In this document: piece by piece, positions 24,517 through 32,448 of the stretch
Layout: each line of letters begins with the position of its first letter
How positions within the stretch are numbered: the stretch's first letter is position 1
Assembly (NCBI RefSeq): GCF_030408415.1
Contig: NZ_CP046976.1
Location: 1,488,001 to 1,552,000, forward strand
Source: Corynebacterium appendicis CIP 107643
GTDB taxonomy: Bacteria; Actinomycetota; Actinomycetes; Mycobacteriales; Mycobacteriaceae
Reading direction: 5' to 3'
Length of the DNA stretch: 64,000 nucleotides
Made by a program: the position numbers and the translations under genes
The notes under the pieces: generated by a model
Told to the model about the DNA's origin: nothing
The model's database searches: none
Seen by the model: only the letters and a program-made list of their open reading frames with translations

Positions 24517-26790
24517 ATGACGACAACGGTTACCGCTCAGCAGCCCACGGATTCGAAACCGGCACCGAAAAAGCAGGCGTACCGGAAAGATCTCGACGGA
24601 TTGCGCGGCATCGCGATCGGTTTGGTGGTGCTGTTCCACGTGTTCGTGGGGCGCGTCTCGGGCGGCGTCGACGTGTTCTTGCTGCTGTCGGGCTATTTCT
24701 TCATGGGCTCGCAGCTGCGGTACGCGATGCGTCCGAATCCTTCGCTGAATCCGTGGTGGCCGTTCTGGCGCACGGCGCGGCGACTGCTGCCGGCGCTGGC
24801 GGTGGTGCTCGCTGCGATCTACGCGGGGATTAGGTGGCTGACGCCGGAGATCATGAGCCAGGACCTGGCGAAACAGTTCACCGCGTCGGTGCTGTATTTC
24901 CAGAACTACGAGCTGGCCTCGCAGAACCTGGATTACGCGGCGGCGGGCGCGGAGACCTCTCCCCTGCAGCACCTGTGGTCGATGAGCGTCCAGGGGCAGT
25001 TCTATGTCTTCGCGATCACGACGGGCGTCATCGTGGCATTCCTCGCCTCCCGCGTCGGGGTGAGCAACACGAAGCTGCGCCGCGGCATCATCGCACTGTT
25101 GGCGGTGCTGGCGGTGGCATCCTTCGCGTACGCGTCGCGCCACGGTCTGGTGGGCACACCGAAGAATTACTACGAATTCCCCTCGCGCCTGTGGGAGCTG
25201 GCGTTCGGCGCGCTGCTGGCCATGCTGCCGGTGACGAACATAATCCCGGAAAAGCTCCGCGGCGCGGCTGCCGCGCTAGGTGTGGCGGCCATCGCGGTGA
25301 CCGGCGCGATCATCACGACCTCGCTGGCATTCCCGGGCCCGGCGGCGCTCATTCCGCTCCTGGGCGCGGCTCTCGTCGTCATGGCAGGACCCGACCAGCC
25401 GGTCGCGCGTGTGCTGTCTTCCGGCCCGATTCTCTGGCTGGGCAAAGTCGCATACTCGCTATACCTGTGGCACTGGCCGCTGCTGATTCTCTTCACTGTG
25501 AAGTCGGGCCGCCCGACGCCTACGGTGGCGCTCGGTGTGCTGGTCATCGCCCTGTCGCTCTGCCTGGCGCACCTGACCTACACGCTTGTGGAGGATCCTC
25601 TGCGCCAGCACGGCAAGCGTCCTAAGGCGGGCGACACCCCGGTGCGTACCGCACGAGCAAGCTTGGCGACGACCGAGGGCCGCGGCCGCGCCGTCGGCGG
25701 CGCCCTGATCGGCGCGATCCTGCTCGGGGTCTTGTCGATTCAGCCGCTGCACGCGCGCCAGGTGGACAACGCCGATTTCAACCTCACGTCCGAAAAATAC
25801 CCGGGCGCAATGGCCAATTTCGGCGAGAAGGTGCCGGAGGCGCAACCGCAGCCGGACCCGAATCTGATCGCGGATATCTTCCCTCCGACAGCCGACGACA
25901 ACTGCATCATCTTCATGGACCAGCCAGCCGACATGCTTCCGGGCCCGCACTGCGTGTGGGGCGATCCCGAAGCGGAGACCACCGTCGTGCTGTTCGGCGG
26001 CTCCCACTCCGAGCCGTGGCTGATCCCACTCGACGAACTGGGCAAGGAGCACGGTTTCAAAGTGATGCCGATGGTGCGCCAGTCGTGCCCGCTGATCCTC
26101 GACGACCTCGACACCGTCAGCCCCGAATGCGCGGAATGGTCGCGCCTGGCGTTCAACACGATCATCGAGATGAAGCCGGACCTTACCATTTCCACTGCCA
26201 CGCGCCCTGAGGGCCGCGCCGGCGAAGGCAGCCCCGGCCCAGACATCGTGCCCAGCTCATACGCCACAGTATGGGAAGAGCTGCAGGCCAACGACATTCC
26301 GTTCCTCGGCATGCGCGACAACCCGTGGGTGTTCAGCCGCGAAGGCGCGCACATGGACCCGAACGAATGCCTGATCGCCGGCAACGACTTTGAGGCCTGC
26401 TCGACGCTGCGCGACACCGTCTACGGCGGCGCCGACCCGTCTGCCGAGTACCTCTTCCCGGAGAACAAGCAGTGGGGCCTGGACACCTCCGACTGGTTCT
26501 GCGACGACGAGCTGTGCCCGCCGATCATCGGCAACGTATACGTCTACCGCGACCAGAACCACGTCTCCAACGCCTACGCCGCCACCACTGCCCCACTGCT
26601 GTGGGCGAAGCTCCAGGAGGTCTTCGCCGCGCTCGGCACCCCGGTCAAAGGACTCGAGCAGGCGTCTGCACTCGACCCGGAGCAAGGCTCCCTGACGGGG
26701 CAGCAGGAAGAAGGGGTGGACACGGGAGACGTCGGCAAACCGAGCGTTGAGGCGAACCCCGACCTGCTGCCGGAGCTCGGCGACCAATAA
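24517..26790 (+). CDS. Membrane O-acyltransferase (acyltransferase 3 / OafA type) with SGNH-like domain
   Basis: 757 residues. The N-terminal half has about ten membrane helices and begins with the acyltransferase-3 signature (YRKDLDGLRGIAIGLVVLFHV, then SGGVDVFLLLSGYF). The C-terminal half from about 440 is extracytoplasmic with an SGNH-hydrolase start (LFGGSHSEPW) and a late DQNHVS that could supply the His. Such proteins acetylate cell-wall or capsule sugars, and in Corynebacteriales also mycolate precursors; the substrate here is unknown. It is inserted between rpsP and ffh on the opposite strand. Confidence 0.88.
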   Translation: MTTTVTAQQPTDSKPAPKKQAYRKDLDGLRGIAIGLVVLFHVFVGRVSGGVDVFLLLSGYFFMGSQLRYAMRPNPSLNPWWPFWRTARRLLPALAVVLAAIYAGIRWLTPEIMSQDLAKQFTASVLYFQNYELASQNLDYAAAGAETSPLQHLWSMSVQGQFYVFAITTGVIVAFLASRVGVSNTKLRRGIIALLAVLAVASFAYASRHGLVGTPKNYYEFPSRLWELAFGALLAMLPVTNIIPEKLRGAAAALGVAAIAVTGAIITTSLAFPGPAALIPLLGAALVVMAGPDQPVARVLSSGPILWLGKVAYSLYLWHWPLLILFTVKSGRPTPTVALGVLVIALSLCLAHLTYTLVEDPLRQHGKRPKAGDTPVRTARASLATTEGRGRAVGGALIGAILLGVLSIQPLHARQVDNADFNLTSEKYPGAMANFGEKVPEAQPQPDPNLIADIFPPTADDNCIIFMDQPADMLPGPHCVWGDPEAETTVVLFGGSHSEPWLIPLDELGKEHGFKVMPMVRQSCPLILDDLDTVSPECAEWSRLAFNTIIEMKPDLTISTATRPEGRAGEGSPGPDIVPSSYATVWEELQANDIPFLGMRDNPWVFSREGAHMDPNECLIAGNDFEACSTLRDTVYGGADPSAEYLFPENKQWGLDTSDWFCDDELCPPIIGNVYVYRDQNHVSNAYAATTAPLLWAKLQEVFAALGTPVKGLEQASALDPEQGSLTGQQEEGVDTGDVGKPSVEANPDLLPELGDQ

Positions 26791-26807
26791 AAAATCCTCC
26801 CGCATTT

Positions 26808-26867
26808 TGAACTGCTCCCCATTAGTCGGTAATTGATTTCTCAGTCCAACTAATGGGGAGCAGTTCA
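26808..26867. terminator. Perfect 19-base inverted repeat between convergent genes
   Basis: TGAACTGCTCCCCATTAGT (26808-26826) and its exact complement (26849-26867) with a 22-base loop, located between the ends of the acyltransferase gene and ffh. It probably acts as a bidirectional terminator, although only three T residues follow on the plus strand. Confidence 0.65.
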
Positions 26868-26892
26868 TTTCGCGGAAGGATGTGGCTGAAGC

Positions 26893-28527
26893 CTATTTGC
26901 CCTTGCCCATGCGCTTCATGGCCTCGCCGAAGTCGAGGTTGTTCAGATCGATGCCGTCCATGCCCGGCGGAAGCTGCTCCTGCATCTTCTTCAACTGGGC
27001 TGGATCGAGATGATCCATCCCCGGCATTCCGGGCATTCCGCCCATTCCCGGCATGCCCGGCATCTTCGGGCCTCCGCCACCCCGCTTCTTCGCGGGCTTG
27101 CGCTTGCCGTTCTTGCCCTTGCGACCCTTCGGTTTCTTCTTCGTCGCGGAACGGCCGCCCATTCCCGGCATGCCCGGCATTCCGCCCATGCCGAACTGGC
27201 TGGCCATCTTGCCCATCATCTTCTTCGCCTCGAAGAATCGCTCGACAAGCTGGTTGACCTCGGCGACCGTGACGCCCGAACCGTTCGCGATGCGTTTGCG
27301 GCGCGACGCGTTGAGGATCTTCGGGTCTTCGCGCTCGGCCGGCGTCATACCGCGGATGATGGCCTGGATGCGGTCGAGCTGCTTCTCGTCGACCATGTCA
27401 GCCATCTCGTTCATCTGTTTGCCGCCCGGCATCATCTTCAGCAGGTTGCCGATCGGGCCCATACGGCGGATCATCAGCAGCTGGTCGAGGAAGTCCTCGA
27501 GCGTGAGCTCGCCAGAGCCCAGCTTCATGGCGGCTTGCTCCGCCTTCTGCTGGTCCATCGTCGCTTCGGCCTGCTCGATGAGGGAGAGCAGATCGCCCAT
27601 GCCGAGGATTCGGCTGGACATGCGGTCCGGGTGGAAGATGTCGAAGTCCTCGAGCTTCTCGCCCGTGGACGCGTACAGGATCGGCTTGCCGGTGACCTCG
27701 CGGATCGACAAGGCGGCACCGCCGCGGGCGTCACCGTCGAGCTTGGTCAGAACAACACCGGTGAAGTCGACGCCGTCGGCGAAGGCCTGCGCGGTCGCGA
27801 CAGCGTCCTGGCCGATCATGGCGTCGATGACAAAGAGAACCTCGTCCGGGTTGACGGCGTCGCGGATATTGCGCGCCTGCGTCATCAGGGTCTCGTCGAT
27901 GCCGAGACGGCCGGCGGTATCGATGATGACCACGTCCGCGTGCGTGCGGCGGGCTTCCTCGATCGACGCCGTGGCCACTTCAACCGGGTCACCGTGGGAC
28001 GTGCCCATCTCATGTTCGCTCGAGTCCAGGGAGGTGCCCGGATCCGGCGCGAAGGTAGGTACGCCAGCCCGCTTACCGACGATCTCCAGCTGCTGAACCG
28101 CCCCCGGTCGCTGCAAATCGCAGGCCACCAGCATCGGGGCGTGCCCCTGCTTGGTCAGGTGCATGGCGAGCTTGCCCGCCAGTGTGGTCTTACCTGCACC
28201 CTGCAGACCGGCGAGCATGACCACGGTCGGCGGGTTCTTCGCCAGGTTGAGGCGGCGGGTCTCGCCGCCGAGGATATTGGTCAGCTCCTCATCGACGATT
28301 TTGATGACCTGCTGCGCCGGGTTCAGCGCCTCAGAAACATCTGCCCCTAGCGCGCGCTCTTTGACGCGCTTGATGAATGCGCGGACAACAGGCAGGGAGA
28401 CATCGGCCTCGAGCAGGGCGATGCGGATCTCACGGGCGGTGGCGTTGATGTCCTCTTCCGTGAGTTTGCCCTTGCCGCGCAGACCTTTGAGCGCTGTTTG
28501 CAAGCGGTCGGACAATGACTCGAACAC
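26893..28527 (-). CDS. ffh: Signal recognition particle protein Ffh
   Basis: 544 residues from GTG 28527 (MFESLSDRLQTAL-type start), ten bases after AAGGAG; a GTG at 28536 is too close to that site. The NG domain has GLQGAGKTTLAGKLA, DTAGRLGIDE and TKLDGDARGG. The M domain carries the SRP RNA-binding helices, and the C-terminus is a Met/Gly/Pro-rich tail (MPGMPGMGG repeats) with a basic stretch. It binds signal sequences and docks with FtsY, encoded 2 kb away. Confidence 0.97.
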   Translation of the reverse strand: MFESLSDRLQTALKGLRGKGKLTEEDINATAREIRIALLEADVSLPVVRAFIKRVKERALGADVSEALNPAQQVIKIVDEELTNILGGETRRLNLAKNPPTVVMLAGLQGAGKTTLAGKLAMHLTKQGHAPMLVACDLQRPGAVQQLEIVGKRAGVPTFAPDPGTSLDSSEHEMGTSHGDPVEVATASIEEARRTHADVVIIDTAGRLGIDETLMTQARNIRDAVNPDEVLFVIDAMIGQDAVATAQAFADGVDFTGVVLTKLDGDARGGAALSIREVTGKPILYASTGEKLEDFDIFHPDRMSSRILGMGDLLSLIEQAEATMDQQKAEQAAMKLGSGELTLEDFLDQLLMIRRMGPIGNLLKMMPGGKQMNEMADMVDEKQLDRIQAIIRGMTPAEREDPKILNASRRKRIANGSGVTVAEVNQLVERFFEAKKMMGKMASQFGMGGMPGMPGMGGRSATKKKPKGRKGKNGKRKPAKKRGGGGPKMPGMPGMGGMPGMPGMDHLDPAQLKKMQEQLPPGMDGIDLNNLDFGEAMKRMGKGK

Positions 28528-28603
28528 GAGTGGCACGCTCCTTGGAGAACGGTAGAGGGTTTAAGACAGAAACTTCCCTATACCCTAGCGCGCCGGGCTG
28601 CGG

Positions 28604-28614
28604 CGTCGATAAGC
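28604..28614 (+). repeat. 11-base repeat copy 13
   Basis: Exact copy in the gap between glnK and ffh. A one-mismatch relative (GCTAATCGACG) spans the glnK stop at 28633-28643; another spans the rplS stop at 21077-21087. Confidence 0.85.
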
Positions 28615-28633
28615 GAAGGCCACTTAAAGCGCG

Positions 28634-28978
28634 CTAATCGACGATCGCTGCCTCATCCGTCTCGCCCGTGCGGACGCGAATCACGCGCTCAACGGGAGCA
28701 ACCCAGATTTTCCCGTCGCCGACCTCTCCGGTGCACGCGGCTCCCAGAATCGCCTCTACAGCCGCGTCAACTTGCTCGTCTGTGACGACAATTTCGAGCT
28801 TGATCTTGGCCACGTACGGGGAAGAGTACTGCGCACCGCGGTAGAACTCGACCCCAGCGCGCTGGCGTCCGCGGCCTTGCGCTTCGGTGACTGTGATTCC
28901 TTGAACGCCGGTCGCCTCGAGTGCGACGACGATATCTTCAAGGGTGAACGGCTTGATGACTGCCGTAATGAGCTTCAT
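28634..28978 (-). CDS. glnK: PII nitrogen regulatory protein
   Basis: 114 residues. PII features: MKLITAVIKPF start, T-loop with the modifiable Tyr51 in YRGAQY, and GDGKIWV plus VRVRTGE in the nucleotide-binding loops. It overlaps amtB by 4 bases (ATGA), so it is the AmtB-partner PII. In C. glutamicum GlnK is adenylylated at Tyr51 by GlnD and binds the regulator AmtR. Here no glnD follows; the next gene is ffh after 106 bases. Confidence 0.95.
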   Translation of the reverse strand: MKLITAVIKPFTLEDIVVALEATGVQGITVTEAQGRGRQRAGVEFYRGAQYSSPYVAKIKLEIVVTDEQVDAAVEAILGAACTGEVGDGKIWVAPVERVIRVRTGETDEAAIVD

Positions 28979-30438
28979 CGTTCAATCTCCTTCTCGTGAG
29001 TGGCTACCTCTTTCTTTTGAGTTGTACCCGCTTTACGGGAATGCGGTTCGTGGTGCTCCCGGGACTCGTTCAAACCGAGATCCGCAGCCGGTTTGTTGCT
29101 CGCGGGGAGGCCTCCCGGGCGCATGCCGGGGCCGCCGAAGTCGTAGCCCGTTTCGCGGTGCATCGAGTAGTCGATTCCCTCGAATTCCTGCTGGCGGGTA
29201 ATGCGCCACCCGATAGTGTGCTTAATCGCGAGCGCGATCAGTAACGTGATGACGCCGCTAAGCAGCATGGCCACCAAAGCAATCAGGGTCTGCACGACGA
29301 GAAGCTTCCACCCGTCGGCTCCACCGCCGGTGAAAATTCCGCTCTGGTCGGCGAAGAACGCCACACCCACCGTGCCCCAAATACCTGCCACCAGGTGGAC
29401 GCCCACTACGTCGAGGGAGTCGTCGTAATTGAAGGTGTATTTCAATCCCACACCGAAGCACGCGAAGATGCCGCCGATGAAGCCGAGCACGAGAGAAGAA
29501 ACAGGGCTGATGTCGCCCGCCGCGGGTGTGATGGCCACCAAACCGGCCACAAGACCTGAGGAAGCACCGAGCGAGGTCGCATAACCGTCACGGAGGCGCT
29601 CAACCGCCAACCAGCCGAGCATCGCCGCGGCTGCCGCGGCAACTGTGTTCAGCCACGCCAGCCCTGCAAGACCGTCAGCGGCGAAGGCCGACCCGCCGTT
29701 GAAGCCGGCCCATCCGAACCACAGCAGGGCGGCGCCGATCATGACCAGCGGTAAATTGTGCGGACGGGAGTTGGATTGCGGGAATCCCTGACGACGCCCG
29801 ATAACCAGTGCCAGCACGAACGCTGCTGTACCCGCAGAAATGTGCACCACGGTGCCTCCCGCGAAATCAATGGGCACAATCGCTGCTTCACCGTTCTCGT
29901 GCCCAAAAAGCAGAGCGGAAAGCGATTTCTCGCCCTCGCCGAGGATTCCTCCGCCCCACACCATGTGGGCAAGCGGGAAGTACACTAGCGTCACCCACGC
30001 GACGACGAATGCGATCCAGGCACCGATCTTCACGCGGCTCGCAATCGCTCCCGAAATGATCGCCGCCGAAATCACGGCAAATGTCAGCTGGAAAACGATG
30101 TCGACAACATTCGCGTAGCCGTTAGCGCCTTCGATATACGCTCCATTCGCATCGACGATCGAATTGCGCAGACCGAAGAACTCGAACGGGTTGGCAAAGA
30201 GTCCGGCAACGGACTGGCTGCCGTAGGACTCCGACCACCCCCAGAGCACGTACACCACCGGCACGACTCCGAGCGCGGTGAAGGACATCATCATCATGTT
30301 GAGAACACTTCGGCGTGAAGACATTCCCCCGTAGAAAAGCGAAAGCGCCGGTGTCATGAGCAACACCAGCGCCGCTGACACAAGCATCCAGCTTGTGCTA
30401 CCTGCCATAGTGGCTGTCTGTTCGGGCATCACCTTCAT
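28975..30438 (-). CDS. amtB: Ammonium transporter AmtB
   Basis: 487 residues from ATG 30438 (GAGG just upstream; another ATG at 30429 is possible). About 11 membrane helices with the Amt core: LMTPALSLFYGGM, FAGGTVVHISAGTAAFVLAL, LLWFGWAGFNGGSA and FNYDDSLDVVGVHLVAGIWG with the paired pore histidines. The C-terminal cytoplasmic tail is longer than in E. coli. It conducts ammonium and is blocked by GlnK, which is encoded in the same overlap pair. Confidence 0.95.
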   Translation of the reverse strand: MKVMPEQTATMAGSTSWMLVSAALVLLMTPALSLFYGGMSSRRSVLNMMMMSFTALGVVPVVYVLWGWSESYGSQSVAGLFANPFEFFGLRNSIVDANGAYIEGANGYANVVDIVFQLTFAVISAAIISGAIASRVKIGAWIAFVVAWVTLVYFPLAHMVWGGGILGEGEKSLSALLFGHENGEAAIVPIDFAGGTVVHISAGTAAFVLALVIGRRQGFPQSNSRPHNLPLVMIGAALLWFGWAGFNGGSAFAADGLAGLAWLNTVAAAAAAMLGWLAVERLRDGYATSLGASSGLVAGLVAITPAAGDISPVSSLVLGFIGGIFACFGVGLKYTFNYDDSLDVVGVHLVAGIWGTVGVAFFADQSGIFTGGGADGWKLLVVQTLIALVAMLLSGVITLLIALAIKHTIGWRITRQQEFEGIDYSMHRETGYDFGGPGMRPGGLPASNKPAADLGLNESREHHEPHSRKAGTTQKKEVATHEKEIER

Positions 30439-30527
30439 CACCTCACAGGGTCTCTTGTGGTTTTCCGTTTTGGTCGTAGCGACCGAAATAACCGTAAACC
30501 TGCAGACTCTGCGTAAATCCCCCAAAA

Positions 30528-30566
30528 AGCAAAAATGCGACATAGGTCACGCCTAAGCCGCATTTT
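30528..30566 (-). terminator. Terminator of ftsY
   Basis: Stem AAAATGCG / CGCATTTT (30532-30539, 30559-30566) with an inner TAGG/CCTA pair. The minus strand continues TTTTTGCTTTTTGG. It separates ftsY from amtB. Confidence 0.82.
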
Positions 30567-30584
30567 ACATTCATTTGGTTGGAC

Positions 30585-30601
30585 CTATGAACTAGTCATA
30601 G
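30585..30601. promoter_or_regulatory. Palindrome CTATGA-N5-TCATAG after ftsY
   Basis: A 6-base dyad with the spacer ACTAG, 15 bases after the ftsY stop and about 150 bases upstream of amtB. CTAT...ATAG ends recall AmtR boxes, but the 9-base gap between CTAT and ATAG is wider than the 6 of the described AmtR consensus. Confidence 0.35.
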
Positions 30602-30615
30602 AACCGCAACCGCAT

Positions 30616-32406
30616 TTAGCCGAGCAACGCGTCGACAAAGCCCTCCACCTCGAACGGCGCGAGATCGTCCGCGCCCTCGCCGAGGCCGACGAGTTTGACC
30701 GGCACGCCGAGTTCTTCCTGGACCTGGAAGACAATGCCGCCCTTGGCGGTGCCGTCCAGCTTGGTGAGAACGACACCGGTGATCTCGACGACGTCCTTGA
30801 ACACGCGCGCCTGGGTCAGGCCGTTCTGGCCGACGGTTGCGTCGAGCACCAGCAGCACCTCGTCGACCTGGGACTTCTTCTCGACGACGCGCTTGACCTT
30901 GCCCAGCTGGTCCATCAGGCCGGTGGAGGTGTGCAGGCGACCGGCGGTGTCCACGAGCACGACATCGGCCTGCTGCTCCACACCTGTCTTGACGGCGTCG
31001 AAGGCGACGGACGCCGGGTCCGCGCCCTCCTTGCCGCGGACGGTGGACGCGCCGACGCGGCGACCCCACGTCTCCAACTGGTCAGCCGCGGCCGCACGGA
31101 AGGTGTCCGCCGCGCCGAGCACCACGCTGTGCCCCATGGAGATGAGCACGCGCGCCAGCTTGCCGGTCGTGGTGGTCTTGCCGGTGCCGTTGACACCAAC
31201 GACGAGGATGACCGCCGGCTTGCCGTTATTCGGCATCGCCTTGATGGAGCGGTCCAACTCCGGCTTGCCCGCCTCGATGAGGGTCTCGCGCAGCATCGCA
31301 CGCGCTTCTTCCTCGGTGGACACGCCGCGCTCGGCGATCTTCTCGCGCAGGGATTCGGTGACCTTCATAGTCAGCTCCGCGCCGAGGTCCGCCATGATCA
31401 GCGTGTCCTCGATCTCCTCCCAGGCGTCCTCGTCGAGGTCGCCCGCGGAGAGAATGCCAAGCAGTCCCTGACCGATCGCGTTCTGCGAGCGCGACAAACG
31501 CCCGCGCAGCTTGCCGATGCGGCCCGTCGCCGGCTCGATGTCGTCCAGCTGCTCGTCCGGCACCGGCTCGGTCTCGATGACGCTGGCCTCGGTCTCTTCC
31601 GCTGCCGGCTGCTCGGCTGCGGCGGCAGCGCCCGCTGCGCCTGCAGCTGCTCCTTCGCTCCTCTCGGGCGCCGGCGTTTGCTCGCGTGCTTCCTCGGCGG
31701 CCTCGGCAGTCGACCGCGCGGCTTCAGCCGCTTCTTGTGCTTCTGCCTCTGCCTCAGCAGGGGTGGCATCGGAGGGCTCTTCAAGCTCGACCGGGTGATC
31801 GGCACCGGCAATGTCGCCCGGCTTGTCTTCAGGTTCAGCCGGGGTTTCCGGCTCAACCGCCGCTGCAGGCTTCTTCTGATCAACCTGTGCTTCCGGGGCG
31901 GGGTCCTTCGCCGGCTCGACCTCAGCCGGATCGGGCTCGATCACTTTGGTCTCGGTCTCGCCGAGCTCGACGGGATCGACCTCGTCTTCGACGGTCGGTG
32001 CCGGAGCGACCTGCTCAGTCTCGGCGGCATCAGCGGTCTCGGTGTTCTTAGCAGAAGCAGGCTTTGCGGACGAAGCGGCTGCGGCTCCGGCAGCACCGGC
32101 CGCGGCACCAGCGTCCGCGACCTTAGGGGAGGTGGAGGGGGTGTCGCGCTTCAACGGCTCGTCGACACGCACCGGCTCTTTCTCGGCCGTCGGTGCGCCG
32201 GCGGGCGCGAAGTTGAAGCCGCCCTTTGCCTGGTAGTTGCCGGATTTCTCCTGCTGGGTGAGTTCTTTTTGCTGCTCCGGCTCCTTCTTTTCAAAGGAGA
32301 CGGTCTTGGACTTCTTCCGGTTGTTGCCGACGACAATGACGATGCCCAGGATGATGAGCAGCACCACGACGACGGCGATAACGACCCACAGAACAGTTGA
32401 ATTCAT
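30616..32406 (-). CDS. ftsY: SRP receptor FtsY
   Basis: 596 residues from ATG 32406 with GGGGG five bases upstream; other ATGs at 32409 and 32418 are possible. A membrane helix starts immediately (STVLWVVIAVVVVLLIILGIV). Residues 30-290 are a low-complexity acidic Ala/Glu/Pro linker, much longer than in E. coli. The NG GTPase follows with GVNGTGKTTTTGKLAR, DTFRAAAADQL, DTAGRLHTST and TKLDGTAKGG. It receives ribosome-SRP complexes at the membrane. It directly follows smc, separated by 42 bases. Confidence 0.95.
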   Translation of the reverse strand: MNSTVLWVVIAVVVVLLIILGIVIVVGNNRKKSKTVSFEKKEPEQQKELTQQEKSGNYQAKGGFNFAPAGAPTAEKEPVRVDEPLKRDTPSTSPKVADAGAAAGAAGAAAASSAKPASAKNTETADAAETEQVAPAPTVEDEVDPVELGETETKVIEPDPAEVEPAKDPAPEAQVDQKKPAAAVEPETPAEPEDKPGDIAGADHPVELEEPSDATPAEAEAEAQEAAEAARSTAEAAEEAREQTPAPERSEGAAAGAAGAAAAAEQPAAEETEASVIETEPVPDEQLDDIEPATGRIGKLRGRLSRSQNAIGQGLLGILSAGDLDEDAWEEIEDTLIMADLGAELTMKVTESLREKIAERGVSTEEEARAMLRETLIEAGKPELDRSIKAMPNNGKPAVILVVGVNGTGKTTTTGKLARVLISMGHSVVLGAADTFRAAAADQLETWGRRVGASTVRGKEGADPASVAFDAVKTGVEQQADVVLVDTAGRLHTSTGLMDQLGKVKRVVEKKSQVDEVLLVLDATVGQNGLTQARVFKDVVEITGVVLTKLDGTAKGGIVFQVQEELGVPVKLVGLGEGADDLAPFEVEGFVDALLG

Positions 32407-32448
32407 CATGTCCCCCATAGTGCCACCAGATGGCGCGTCGGGGTGCGG

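Noticed and set aside
27010..27210. Repeated CCCGGCATGCCCGGCAT-like units that could look like a DNA repeat array
   Set aside because: They encode the MPGMPGMGG tail of Ffh, a normal feature of actinobacterial SRP54, and have no spacers.
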